A stretch of DNA of 64,000 nt from Theropithecus gelada. Taxonomy: Eukaryota > Chordata > Mammalia > Primates > Cercopithecidae. Shown here piece by piece: positions 48,001 to 60,322 of the stretch (the stretch's first letter is position 1; each line of letters begins with the position of its first letter). The notes under the pieces were generated by a model. The model did no database searches. It saw only the letters and a list, made by a program, of their open reading frames with translations, and had not been told where the DNA came from. The stretch covers positions 68,025,117 through 68,089,116 of the forward strand of contig NC_037668.1 in the NCBI RefSeq assembly GCF_003255815.1, given 5' to 3'. The position numbers and the translations under genes are program-made.

Positions 48001-49095
48001 TTAATCTTGACTGTTTCAACTGAAAAATTGTTACGGTAATACCTATTTGGATGGGTTTTCTCAGGAAAAACACCCCAATGAACTTGTGTGTTTTTAAAAG
48101 TCAAGTCCCCTAGGCATGGCTAGAAGGGAAGAGACTTAGCCAGAAAATTTAATTGTTGTGATTAATAAAGTAATAGAAATGTTTAATTTTCCTCTGATGA
48201 GATGAAAGCTTTGAGGGATCCTGGTCTTGGGAGAAAGTAAAGAAATGGAGGAGAGGGTTTCACTAGAGTTTAGATAACTCTTAGCATCTGCTTACCATCT
48301 TCCCTGATTAATTATTTCCATGGCAGCCAGAGTGACCTTTTAAAACCACAAATCGGATCATGGTGTTTCCTTTTCCCCTAGTACAGTGCCTGATACTTAG
48401 AAATTTCTCATTAACATTGTGCTCAGTGAATGAATGAATGAGTGAATGAAAACACAAGCCAGATGGCAGGTGGATCCCTAAGGAAAAGGACAGCCAATGA
48501 GAAATTATCTGTAGCAAGCGTGGCTTTGTACAATGACGTTTAATAATCATTTTTAAGGAGTTGCCTGTTCTGTGCTATGCTTTAATCACTGTCCTCCACC
48601 CTTCCCAAATAACATTCAGTAAAAGTCTGCCACACAAAGCTCGCTGTTTTGTGAGAATTTAAGAAACGGAAGAAGAAAGAAATGTCTGGGCACCAGGCCA
48701 AACAATATCCAAAAAGGCAGGAGTCACAGAGGAGAGCTAATGAGTATTAGTGGGAGCACGTGTTCCAAGTGAGAGGCGACCAGAGTCCTCTGAAAATTTG
48801 GGGAGGGGGTGACGTTCTTATATCCTGGGTTAGGGGCTTGGACTCTTTTAGTTGGCTGTTGGAAAAAACAAGCTGGAGGACTTTGGGGTATCCACAACCC
48901 TTAGGTTACATAAGGATGATAAGTAATTCATAGGGTTGTTGTGAGGATTATATTGGGATAATTCATGTAAAGCGCTTAACACAGTGCCTAGCGCATAGTA
49001 AGAGCTCAGTAAGTGTTAGTTGTTGTCTTCCTTCACTTTCTTCCATTCCCTCCACTCCCTTTCTACCAGGCTCCATTCATTCTCTTCCAAGGACA
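48001..49095. other. Intergenic sequence upstream of SMAP2
   Basis: No gene recognised. 48,905-49,020 resembles a MIR 3' part ('cttaacacagtgcctagcgc'). Confidence 0.5.
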
Positions 49096-49274
49096 CGCAG
49101 GAGGCGTGCCCACCCCTTCCCTCCGCCCCCACCCAAGCCCCGCCCCCCGCTTCTCCACCGATTGGTTGCCGAGAGGCGGAGCTGAAGGAAGAGCCCAGTG
49201 CGGCGCGGTGGGGGCGGGGCGCATGCGCGGGCTGGGCAGGGTGGAGGTGGGGAGGAAGAGCTGCCGGAAGTAGG

Positions 49275-49674
49275 CGGCGGAGGTGGTAGCGGAGCTGACG
49301 GCAGCTGCCAGGGAAACCGAGGCGCGGGACGCAAGGCCAGCAGACAGGCCGGCTAGAGGGTCATTTCTGCGTCCGGTACCCAGGAGGCTCGTGGTCTGCC
49401 TTTTCCTGGGCTGAGGGTCTCTGGCCCCGCAGCCTCTCCTGGACGCGGGCCTGTCCCTAAGCCCGCCAAGGGGCGCCGCGCCGAGGGGCTGCGGAGTGGG
49501 GGACGGACGCCGCCGACCCGGGAAGGGGCATCCGGCGGGGCCAGAGGAGAGGGCTCTCCCCGCTCAGGATTTGCCCCTGGGCGGGGGACCGGGAGTCCTC
49601 ACCCCCGGACTGAGGCAGGGGTCTCTGGGGGCGAGGAGGGCGCGTCGCCCTCTGCCCCCGCCGGCACCCTGGCC
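49275..49674 (+). other. SMAP2: SMAP2 5' UTR (presumed)
   Basis: About 400 very GC-rich bases between the ETS site and the start codon, with no upstream ATG that I can find. The left edge is an estimate. Confidence 0.6.
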
Positions 49675-49777
49675 ATGACAGGCAAGTCGGTGAAGGACGT
49701 GGATCGGTACCAGGCTGTCCTGGCCAACCTGCTGCTGGAGGAGGATAACAAGTTTTGTGCGGATTGCCAGTCCAAAG
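49675..49777 (+). CDS. SMAP2: SMAP2 exon 1 coding part (residues 1-34 plus one base)
   Basis: Encodes [20 protein letters not shown] and on to CADCQSK, the N terminus of stromal membrane-associated protein 2, an ArfGAP that stimulates GTP hydrolysis on Arf1 at the trans-Golgi network and endosomes and binds clathrin. Exon 1 supplies the start of the ArfGAP domain, including the first two zinc ligands Cys28 and Cys31; the other two cysteines and the catalytic arginine are on later exons outside the window. The donor is AAAG|gtagcg, phase 1. The start is the first ATG of the presumed transcript. SMAP1 is the paralogue; identity with SMAP2 rests on recalled sequence and on adjacency to COL9A2. 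Confidence 0.95.
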
Positions 49778-50130
49778 GTAGCGCATCCCACCTGGCGGGC
49801 CAGGGATCCAGCCGCGTCGGGGTGGTGGGGGTGGGCTGCTTGAAGAGGAGGTTTCTGGAGCTTAGGCCGCCCAACTCGGCTTATAAGTGGTAACGCGTGC
49901 TGCGCTTGCAATGAGCCTGCTGGGCTTTCTGCTGCTCGGGGATTGGTGTGGGGAGAGCTTGCGAGGGCGAGTGTGTGTGTGTCGGGGAGGATGGAAGTGA
50001 TGGTGCGGGTGGAAGTTGCCTGGCGTGTTCAGGTGAGAATGTCTGTATTTGAGGGCCCTGAATGAGTTCTGGGCCGGCTGTCAGTCCAGAGCTCCCAGCA
50101 TGTCACTTGCAAAGCTGGGGATGAACTGCA

Positions 50131-50134
50131 GTGC

Positions 50135-50181
<47 letters not shown>

Positions 50182-50196
50182 AAAGAGAGAGAGAGA
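50131..50196. repeat. (GT)n-(GA)n microsatellite
   Basis: About 24 GT units with two GTGC interruptions, followed by a GA-rich run. Confidence 0.97.
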
Positions 50197-50199
50197 ATG

Positions 50200-51490
50200 A
50201 CGAGGAGGAGGAGGGAAGTGAGATGGCGGAGAGGAAAACTGCTTAAATGATTTTTAAAGGTGGTGATTGTTGCTGCCTGCTCTTTGGTTAGCAACTCTTG
50301 TCATTTTGCAGCCTTGCTAAGATCTGACAAGAGTGCTTAGGTGGTTTTATTCCTCCTGGATATGTGCAGTGGGAAACTGCCTTATGCAGTGACACAGTGC
50401 GGATTTCTAGACAGCCTAGCCCTGGCTTGTAGAGTGCTTTGGAGGCCTATGTATGAGTGGTGGCAGAAACTAGCCGATTATGCCTGTAGCGCAGGATCCG
50501 TTTAATCAGTGGAGACAGAAAGATGAATTCGATGAGTTCGTTGCTTCTATGGTGATTACACTTCTAAAGGTGAAATATGATCATTGTAAATTGGCAGAAC
50601 CATTTAGTCTTTGTTTTCTGTGCCCTAGAAGATTCATGATTTGATACAATTAAAAGTCTGTACAATAGGAAATCTTGGTTATTAGTGAAATGTTGGCACT
50701 TGACACTTATACAAGCCGCTGTGAATCTTTTTTTCCGTATTTTCTAATTCTTTTGGCATATAATTGGAGGAGTTGGGAAAATTATTTTCCCTTTGGTTGG
50801 GGAGAAATGAATAGTTATAATTTGAGGGCGACTATGCAGTGGATTTGCCAGGGTTGTTTGCCGTATAGCGTAGTGGCATATACTATAAAACAAAGATTCA
50901 GTTATATTTGTATTTATATGTTTTGAGAAAGGAAGGAAATACTTAATTGATGCTTTCACTTAATTACCTTTTATTTTTGAAGAATAAGGTTATAAAAGGA
51001 GAACAGGGGAATGATACATGGACACCTAGTAATGTGTTTTGGTGACCTCTACCAATACATAAATGGAAGTGCCATTAGGAAAACAAATTCCTAGACTTAT
51101 TTCCTGACTTTTTGCATTAGCAATAATTCATTTAAAAAAGTATTTTAGAATCAATTTATGTTGAGTAGGTTAGTGTCTTATAGGTTGATTACTGTTAGAT
51201 CTTCTGTTAAATCCATTGGAAGAGTCGATTGATTTTAGGAGCGTATCTTGGCTTTATTCAAATTCCCTTATGTCCTCATGTGACAAATCTTGAGTCACAG
51301 TGAAGCACCCACTGGAATGAGCATTGCTGCATTTGGAGAGTCAGATGCCATTTTGGTGACTAGAACCCCCCCGCCATTTCTCATATTACCCTTGTACTTA
51401 CTCATATTCCAATAAAATACAGCATATAGAAGAGAGAGGCTGATTCACTACTTCTTCCTCCAAATTTCCATTGCTTTTTATTTATTTTAT
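50200..51490. other. SMAP2 intron 1, unique sequence
   Basis: No repeat or exon recognised. The intron's first kilobase may contain regulatory sequence, but nothing specific can be named. Confidence 0.5.
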
Positions 51491-51792
51491 TTTTTATTTT
51501 TATTTTTTTGAGACAGATTTTCACTCTTGTCGCCCAGGGTGGAGTGCAATGGCGTAATCTCGGCTCACTGCAAACTCCGCCTCAGGGGTTCAAGGGATTC
51601 TCCTGCCTGAGCCTCCCGAGTACCTGGGATTACAGGTGCCCACCACCATGCTCAGCTGATTTTTGTATTTTTAGTAGAGACAGGGTTTCACCATGTTGGC
51701 CAGGTTGGTCTCGAACTCCTGACCTCAGGTGATCTACCCGTCTCGGCCTCCCAAAGTGCTGGGATTACAGGCATGAGTCACCACACCCAGCC
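51480..51792 (-). mobile_element. Alu
   Basis: Minus-strand full-length; 'aatttccattgctttttatt' flanks both ends, a 20-base target duplication. Confidence 0.93.
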
Positions 51793-52540
51793 CCAAATTT
51801 CCATTGCTTTTTATTAATAAGCTTACTGGGGATCAGGTTATGAAATATCTGTTAATTCTTAATGAGAACTAGTAACTGCTGGCTTGTAAACTTTATTAAC
51901 TACTGTTGATGGTAGACTCCTGGATCCTCAAACAATTTCTTTTCAAAAGTTCGTTTTACATTTTGCCGGGTGGCTTCAGTGACTTGGTCATTGTATTAAA
52001 AATGAGATGATAATGGGTCAGTCATCTTTCGACTATGACAAATAGGCATTTGTTGGGGCCTCTGTTTATCCAATTTATGAATTATCTATCCCATTCCACC
52101 TCTCAAAGCCCTCTCACTCTTTTTCCCCTACTATTTTCTAATTTCGGTTGTCATAATGATCATTTGGACAACTATCACATTGTTGAAGGAAAAGATGTTT
52201 GGATCAATAAATTGTTACCTGTTAGTGCTGATAAAAAAATACATTTCATTGGGGGAGGAATTTAAAAAGTGTTGGCTAAAATGAGAATTGGGTTTCAGTT
52301 TATTTACCTGTATTCCTGTGTCCTTTCCTGAAAAATTGGAAGTTAACTGTATAGGATATGGTAAGTGATTGCTCATCTATTAATATCCAGTTAGATGATG
52401 TGGCATAGACTGTAGAGCTATGAGCAGGCATTTTTGCAGTGTTCCAAAATATAACTCTTTGGCAATGACTTTTATTTTTAAATTCTTACACTTATTTAGA
52501 AACACTTATTAGTTGACTTTTAAGGTATGTGATTTAAACT
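51793..52540. other. SMAP2 intron 1, unique sequence
   Basis: AT-rich; nothing recognised. Confidence 0.5.
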
Positions 52541-52546
52541 TCAGAA

Positions 52547-52868
52547 TAGAGGCTGGGTGTGGTGGCTCAAACCTGTAATCCCAGCACTTTGAGAGGCCGA
52601 GGAAGGAGGATCAGTTGAGTCCAGGAGTTCAAGACCAGTCTGGGCAACATAGTGTGACCTTGTCGCTACAAATAATTTAGAAATTAGTTGGGTATGGTGG
52701 TGCGCATCTGTGGTCCCAGCTACTCAGGAGGCTGAGGCAGGAGGATCACCTGGGCACCTGAGCCCAGGAGGTCGAAGCTGCAGTGAGTCATGATCGAGTG
52801 CCACTGCGCTCCAGCCTGGGAAAGAGAGCAAGACCCCGTCTCAAAAACAAAACAAAACAAAACAAATA
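52547..52868 (+). mobile_element. Alu, older
   Basis: Plus-strand with (CAAAA)n tail; 'cagaatagag' flanks both ends. Confidence 0.9.
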
Positions 52869-53462
52869 AGCATCAGAATAGAGATCAAGCATGTGTTCTT
52901 TTTACTTTGTACAAGTTTTGTTGATCCTGGGGTTTTTAACTTGCTTGGGCACGAGTCTCACCAGTTTCTGGGGCCACGAAGCCATTCCAGTAATTTCAGT
53001 GTGGGAAAGGAAACTTCTTTGGTGCTGCCTTTTTAAGAAATGCTGTGATTTGCTCTAGGCTCACGATGTGATTTCTTCATTACCCAAAGCCCTGGGGTTA
53101 ACGTCACTTTTAGGGTGAGCTTTTGGATTGACTTAGGTAGTGATAGAACAGAGGACAAAACTACTGAAAATTCCAGATATGTGAATGGTTACTCTGGCTG
53201 ATTTATTGAGGCTGGGTTCCATTTTTGGATATGGATCATACTTCCTTTGTACTTAGGGTCATACTGGTCCAAGATTTAACTTCTAGCTCTGCAGTTCCAG
53301 ATTTTATCGGTGTGTCAGGAATAACTGCTAAGCCACCCCTTCAGAGACTATGTTTTAAACTGTACACTGTCTTATTTACTATGAAAGGATCTACAGTTGT
53401 CCTTTGGTATCCATGGGGGAAAGGCTCCAGGAACCTTCTGGGGTATTGAAATCCACAGATGA

Positions 53463-53764
53463 TGCCGGGCGCGGTGGCTCAAGCCTGTAATCCCAGCACT
53501 TTGGGAGGCCGAGACGGGCGGATCACGAGGTCAGCAGATCGAGACCATCCTGGCTAACCCGGTGAAACCCCGTCTCTACTAAAAAATACAAAAAACTAGC
53601 CAGGCAAGGTGGCGGGCGCCTGTAGTCCCAGCTACTCGGGAGGCTGAGGCAGGAGAATGGCGTAAACCCGGGAGGCGGAGCTTGCAGTGAGCTGAGATCC
53701 GGCCACTGCACTCCAGCCTGGGCGACAGAGCGAGACTCCGTCTCAAAAAAAAAAAAAAAAAAGA
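53463..53764 (+). mobile_element. AluY, young
   Basis: Near-consensus 'gccgggcgcggtggctcaag' start and 'gagatccggccactgc'. 'gaaatccacagatg' lies at both ends. Confidence 0.93.
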
Positions 53765-53991
53765 AATCCACAGATGCTCGAGTCCCTGATACAAATGGCG
53801 TAGTGCTTGCATATAACTTTTACACATCCTCCCTTATACTTTAAATCATCTCTAGATTACTTATAATACCTAATACAATGTTAATGCTATGCCAGTAGTT
53901 GTTACTCTGTATCACTTAGGGAATAATGACAAAGAAAAAAGTCTGCACATGTTCTGTACAGATGCAACCATCCATTTTTTACTGAATATTT

Positions 53992-54153
53992 TCTTTTTTT
54001 TTTTTTTTTTTTTGAGACAGGGTCTTGCTCTGCCGCCCAGGCTGGAGTGCAGTGGTGCAATTATAGCTCACTGTAGCCTCAGACTCAATCTATCCTCCCA
54101 CTTAGCCTTCCAAAGTGCTGGGACTACAGGCATGTGCCACAGGACCCAGCCAT
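53992..54153 (-). mobile_element. Truncated Alu
   Basis: T-rich head to 'cacaggacccagcc' with a large internal deletion. Confidence 0.82.
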
Positions 54154-54352
54154 GTTTTCGAATATTTTCAATCTGCAGTTGGTTGAATCCACAGATGCAG
54201 AATCCATTTCTAACAGAGGGCTGACTATACCTTTCTGATGACCTAAATATTTGTGTCCACTATTGGGACACTCCTTTCTTAGTGTCAAGGTTTGTGAGAA
54301 ATTAAGAGCTGTTTGATGGGCAAAGATGTATTTATTCATTTACTGGATTGTT

Positions 54353-54473
54353 TGCAATTGAGACAGGGTCTCACTATGTTTCTCAGGCTGGTTCTAACTC
54401 CTGGGCTCAAGGAGTCCTCCCGTCTCAGCCTCCCAAAGTGCTGGGATTACAGGTGTGACACATCATACCCGGC
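54353..54473 (-). mobile_element. Alu right-arm fragment
   Basis: 'tgagacagggtctcactatg' to 'catcatacccggc'. Confidence 0.78.
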
Positions 54474-54845
54474 AGAGCAAAGAGTTAAAAGTACAAGACA
54501 TTTGATCATCTTGAGGAATATTTACCTCAGACTGAAACACCATATGAAATTCTAGAGTCTGACAGAAAGTGTAATAATTTTTTGCTTTTCCCTTCTTCTG
54601 CTACATCCTATCTCTGAAATGTTTCACCCCACCCAACACTGCCTGTGTTCCAACTCCTATTGTATATTTTAAAATTTACATTTAAATTTACTTTTTGAAA
54701 AAAGTAGCACTTTCATGTAGTTCAAAATTCAAAAGGTCCAAAGGGGAATATGTACAGTATAAAATCATTCTCCTGTCCCTCATCTCTGAGCCACCATTTT
54801 CCCTCCCTGGAAGTAACCATTGTTGGCAATTTCTTTTCTTTTCCT

Positions 54846-55112
54846 TTTTTTTTTGTGTGAGACAGAGTTTTGCTTTTGTCGCCCAGGCTGGAGTGCAACG
54901 GCGAGATCTTGGCTCACTGTAACCTCTCCCTCCCGGGTTCAAGTGATTCTCCTGCCTCAGCCTCCCAAGTAGCTGGGCGCCCTCTATTTTTAATAGAGAT
55001 GGGGTTTCACCATGTTGGTCAGGCTGGCCTCGACCTCCTGACCTCAGGTGATCGACTCGCCTCGGCCTCCCAAAGTACTGGGATTACAGGTGTGAACCAC
55101 CATACCTAGCCC
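54846..55112 (-). mobile_element. Alu with internal deletion
   Basis: Minus-strand; 'ccattgttggcaatttctt' is duplicated at both ends. About 35 bases are missing in the middle. Confidence 0.92.
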
Positions 55113-55399
55113 ATTGTTGGCAATTTCTTACGTGACTTTTAAGAGATAATATATGCGTAGACAAACAACAACATTTAAATATGTTTCTTTGCAGTGCTTT
55201 TATGCAAACAGTAGCATATTACCCACAGCTCTTGACATCTGCATTTTTCAATCAACAGAACATGGAGAGCATTCACTTTCCATGAACATTGAGGAGTGCT
55301 TTGCTCTTTGAAGGTGTTTTCTAAGGCTACGACCAAGTTATCTTGATTAAGTTGAAATATATTCTTAAATGATTTGGAAGACACTGCTCTCTCTCTCTC

Positions 55400-55662
55400 T
55401 CTTTTTTTTGAGACGGAGTCTTGCTAAGTGCAATGGCGCTATTTTGGCTCACTGCAAACTCCACCTCCTGGGGTCAAGTTCTCCTGCCTCAGCCTCCTGA
55501 GTAGTGGGGATTACAGGCACCTGACTAACTTTTATATTTTTAGCAGAGACAAGGTTTCACCATGTTGTCAAGGCTGGTCTCGAACTCCTGACCTCAAGTG
55601 ATCTGCCCACCTTGGCCTCCCAAAATGCTGGGATTACAGGCACAAGCCACCACGCCCAGTGG
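55400..55662 (-). mobile_element. Alu, old, deletions
   Basis: Minus-strand, preceded by a CT run, with small deletions in both arms. Confidence 0.87.
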
Positions 55663-55946
55663 ACTCTGTTCTCTTTGAAGGCATCTTAGAAAGTGTCCTA
55701 GGCCCATAGACACATATAAGCCTACCGTTAAGATGGCAGAGAGGCAGAATAATGGAAGAGTCTGTAGACTTCGTGTTGAAACAGCTAGTTAAACTCCTTT
55801 ACTTTGCCTATTGCAGCTTGGTGACCTGATTCCACATACACCTAACTTTCTCAGTTTAATTTTCCTAGTTTGAAAAACGAAAGTGCTTTGTAAGCTAATG
55901 TGTTACACAAATGTCTGCATTATTTATTTTCACCATTGCTGATCAT

Positions 55947-55947
<1 letters not shown>

Positions 55948-55978
<31 letters not shown>

Positions 55979-56260
55979 GAGACGGAGTCTCGCTCTGTAG
56001 CCCAGGCTGGAGTGCAGTGGCCGGATCTCAGCTCACTGCAAGCTCCGCCTCCCGGGTTCACGCCATTCTCCGGCCTCAGCCTCCCAAGTAGCTGGGACTA
56101 CAGGCGCCCGCCACCTCGCCCGGCTATTTTTTGTATTTCTTAGTAGAGACGGGGTTTCACCGTGTTAGCCAGGATGGTCTTGATCTCCTGACCTCGTGAT
56201 CCGCCCATCTCGGCCTCCCAAAGTGCTGGGATTACAGGCTTGAGCCACCGCGCCCGGCCA
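55948..56260 (-). mobile_element. AluY, young
   Basis: Near-consensus with a long T head; 'gatcataaattttttt' flanks both ends. Confidence 0.93.
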
Positions 56261-56677
56261 GATCATAAATTTTTTTATCTTGATTTTATTAGTTTTACTT
56301 TTGACTTTATTCCCTTAAGATAGTCTGGTTACTGGAAGCCACAGTTAGAATGACTCACCCAGTAATTCCCTAGTCTTTAAGCCAAAACCGTTTTCTATAT
56401 ATGGAGTTCTGGCATTTTTGCAAAAATGTGCTTTATGGTACCCTTGAGGATGGTCTCTGGATGTTTCCTGATTTCAAACTCGTATGGAAGATTAGACCAG
56501 GGAACTTCTTTGTGTAGAAATTTTCTCATAGTTGTCTTAAATTTCAACTCTTGTACATTAATCTTTAGCTTTGCTTTACATTTGTTTTCTGTTGATAGCC
56601 AAGTCATTACTTATTAAATATTCCTTAGAAATGAACTTTCCTATCAATTTTAAATTATTTTAGCTGTATCTGTGGCA

Positions 56678-56975
56678 CTTTTTTTTTCTTTTGAGATGGA
56701 GTCTCGCTCTGTTGCCCAGGCTGGAGTGCAGTGGTGCAGTCTTGGCTCACTGCAACCTCCGCTTCCCAGGTTCAAGCAATTCTCCTGCCTCAGCCTCCCG
56801 AGTAGCTGGGATTACAGGCTCCGTCCACCACACCCAGCTAATATTTTGTATTTTTAGTAGAGACAGAGTTTCATCATATTGGCCAGACTGGTCTCGAACC
56901 CCTGACCTCAGGTGATCCGCCCACCTTAGCCTCTCAAAGTGCTGGGATTACAGGCGTGAGCCACCACGTTCAGTC
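56678..56975 (-). mobile_element. Alu
   Basis: Minus-strand full-length; 'tctgtggcac' flanks both ends. Confidence 0.92.
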
Positions 56976-56979
56976 TGTG

Positions 56980-59900
56980 GCACCTTTTAAAAAGTAAAAA
57001 TTCCAATGGAGCTAAACAACAGAAGGAGTTCTGCTTCCATTTCTAGTTGTTAAATGCCTTTCTCTAGCCAAGATCACATACATTTCTGGGTTTTTATAGC
57101 TAGTGCACTGTAACTCTGACAGTCATGCTTAGATTGATACAGTTTTACTGAAAGTGATTTATCAAAATCCCCATTAGATTGTCTTTTAATGTCAACATAT
57201 TAAACCTGTTCCCTGAGAGATACTTTCGTATTTGTTCTCCTTGCCCTTTAAATATCATTTGGTGCCAGTGAGATGAAGAATAGAAAATGTAATATCTTTT
57301 AGGGGAACTTCGCAAGCCTGAGATCCCCTACTACATATAGTCATTCAGAAAATGTTTCTTAAGCACTTACTACCTACTTTTTCTCAGACATTGTACCAGG
57401 ATATATAGATTAAAAGAAAAGGTTTTTGGTCTCAAGGATTTTACGGTCTAATGGGGAAGCAGATGTGTACAAATATAAATGATGCAATATAGAAATTATT
57501 GTGGCATGGTATACAGGGAGAAATGAAAGCACTGAAGAAGGCAAAGAAGTCTTCCTCAGGAAGTCATGGCTTCAAAGAGAAAAGTAGGCTGTGTCTTAAA
57601 GGATAAGCATGATTTGCCAAGTGAATTTAGGGAACTTTGCATTCTAGGAAGAGGGAACAAAATGTGTAAAGCCTCCGAGGTACACTGTTTTGTGTGTGTG
57701 TGTGTGTGGGGGGATTCTTTAGTATATTTTGACTGCATTTTGAGGAGTGATGAGGAGTAGAGTTTGATAGGTAGTTAGGATCCTGTAAGGTTAAAACCTG
57801 AGCTCTGTGGTTGACTTGCTCCGTGACATAGAGATTTTGAATATGCACTATGCTTTAGACTTCCTGTTGTATAAGAAGCCCATAGTATTGTAGGTCCACC
57901 TGCTATTCACATGGGGTTATAAATATTGCAGGCATGAAACGCTTCCTAATTGCTGAATAGTAAGAAAGGTCTGAGCACGGTGCCCATAAATTCTCCATTG
58001 AAATGTACCTTTGTGGGTACGTTAAATTATTTTAGCATAAGTCTAGTGAAGTGCCAGAAGTAGATATTATGTTATTTCTGGAGCTCATGATGTTGATTTT
58101 TGAGGCTGAACATGCTCTTAGGCTCAAGCAGGTCATATTTGGAATACCTGATGTGTGCTCCTGGTTGCTCAGTGCTTAGGATGCATAAACAGGTAGCAGC
58201 AGTCTCATCTCTCAGTATATATACTTTTCAGCAAATCTTTTTTTTTCTAGATAAATTAGAAAACTACCTTCTTTCTGCATTTTTCATCTGATGTCATTAT
58301 GGTATGTAGGTGGCAGCTTTCTTGGGCACAGTTGTCTATATAACTGTTCACCACATGAGTCATTGTCTGTTTCTGTTCTTCTGCCTGAAAATTCCATCTT
58401 GGAAATTGTGTCATGCAATCAGTGACTGCAACATTCTACTTGTTATGTACATTACCACTGGCTGTATATGTTATGCTGATGGACTCTACTTGCGCTACAG
58501 AGAAGGAATAAAGTGACTTATTAAATTGAGTCAGACTCAGTTCCTCCAAATGGTATTTCCTGTAAAAATGATGCCAAGCAAGAATCTGCATAAAACATAC
58601 ATATGCTTTACACTGTAAGCACACAGTGCCTATCTTTTGTTATTGTGTCTGTTTAAATCCTTATCACAGTTGTACTCCTGTTTGATCAAGTGGCCAGTTT
58701 AACTAGATACTAGCTTTGAAGAAGTTCTGTATTGGCCCCTGGAATGTGACAGTTCATACCACATTGAAAAGGTAAGAACCAAGTCTTTGTAGAGTAGAAC
58801 ACCTTAAAGTTAATCCACTTTTATCAAATTCCTCTATTGTTAAAGCAACAGTCCTGTATTGGCTAATTTTAAAAATTGTAATGTGCCACACTTTACCCGT
58901 CCCTAGAATGTAAGCTAGGGGACAGGGGTCTATACCTGTTTTGTTCACTGTAGTATTCCCAGCACCTAGAACAGTGCTTGGCACAGACCAAGCTCTCAGT
59001 AAATATTTGTTTGAATGCATGAATTGATTTTGTCATCTGTAAATGTTTTGTTTCATATTAGAAGATACCTTTTCTAGGTTATCTGAATAATTGTTTTAAT
59101 TCTTAGGAAAGCTATTAATTTTCTGAAAAATAAGTTTTGAAATATGTTTGGAAGGCCCTATGTCAGTCAAGGACCAGTTGGGAACAGAAGCCACTGTTGG
59201 TCTTATAAGCAGAGGGAATTTAAAATAGGGAATAGGTTACACAGTTGCTAGAAAAGCCAAGAAGCTAAACGGGCTGGTGAGGCACCCCATCGATTAGCAA
59301 TGCCTGGGAACTACTGTGCCCACAAGGAAAATAGACGGTGCACTGGTGTCACCAAGGGCTGGAAGTCCCTGTGGTCTGGTGTGAGCGGAAGCATGGAAAG
59401 AGGAGCTGTCTGGTGAGAGCTGGAACTAGGCCGAGTGAGAGAGTGTATTACCCTGGCTGCTCCCTGCTCCTGCCTCTTATCCTCGTCAGTGCCTCCCGTT
59501 GATGGAACTTATCCCGAAATCAGTTGGCAAAGGGAGCCTGGGAGATGTAGTTCCCTGTGATCCCAGCGCAAACAGGCAAAGACACAAAGGCACTGAATTC
59601 TCCAAGATGTAATTTCTTTCCCCTTATAGTATTTGAATTATTTTGGACAAGAGAACAGAAGGTTTTCCGGCGGATACAACATTGAGTGCTTCTAAAGGAT
59701 CTTGACTGTTGGTGAAACAATTATTAGTCCCAGGAAGTAATGTAACAACTCAGTCATAGTTTATATACTTAGGGGGTATGACTAGGCAAATTGGCTCCTA
59801 TATTGAAATATATTTGACTGTTGGCTGCTGCCAGGAGCAACTTAGGTTACTCAGAAAATAAGTTCCCACCCTGTCAATTCTGAGAAGTCTTAGGTATGGT

Positions 59901-60005
59901 GTATCCACATTGAGTACATCTACAACTGGACAGCTTGAATTAATAACACAGAAGCCATACACAGAGAATGTTGAAGATTGCAGCCTTAAAACATGGTACA
60001 GCTCA
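56980..60005. other. SMAP2 intron 1, mostly unique, with old repeat pieces
   Basis: No exon recognised. 58,900-59,025 resembles an L2/MIR end ('cctagaacagtgcttggcac'). 59,160-59,580 resembles an old interspersed repeat ('gcctgggagatgtagttccc'), family unknown. A short (GT)n lies at 57,690-57,708. Confidence 0.45.
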
Positions 60006-60008
60006 CTC

Positions 60009-60322
60009 TTTTTTTTTTTTTCTTTCATTTTTTTGGAGACAGAGTCTTGCTCTGTTGCCCAGGCTGGAGTGCTTTGATGCCATCTCAGCTCACTGCCATC
60101 TCTGACTCCCGGGTTCAAGTGATTCTCATGCCTCAGCCTTCCAGGTAGCTGGGATTATAAGTGTGTGCCTCCATGCTCAGCTAATTATTTGTATTTTTAG
60201 AGTAGAGACAGGGTCTCACCACATTGGCCAGGCTGGTCTCAAACTCCTGGCCTCAAGTGATCCGCCCTCCTTGGCCTCCCAAAGTGCTGGGATTGCAGAC
60301 GTGAGCCACCAAGCCCGGGCCT
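60009..60322 (-). mobile_element. Alu
   Basis: Minus-strand; 'cagctcactctttt' and 'cagctcagtctttt' flank it. Confidence 0.9.

Larger units (their letters stand above)
49100..49850. promoter_or_regulatory. SMAP2: CpG-island promoter of SMAP2
   Basis: CpG-dense block without TATA box. Ordered elements: inverted CCAAT (ATTGG, 49,161-49,165), GC box (ggggcggggc, 49,211-49,220), a perfect NRF1-type palindrome GCGCATGCGC (49,219-49,228) and an ETS/GABP site CCGGAAGT (49,264-49,271). This combination marks housekeeping promoters and suggests transcription starts near 49,260-49,320. Confidence 0.85.

Noticed and set aside
49013..49893. Additional open frames around the SMAP2 promoter, including antisense frames of 85-115 codons
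   Set aside because: Composition effect of the CpG island; no homology, and the frames overlap the promoter and exon 1.
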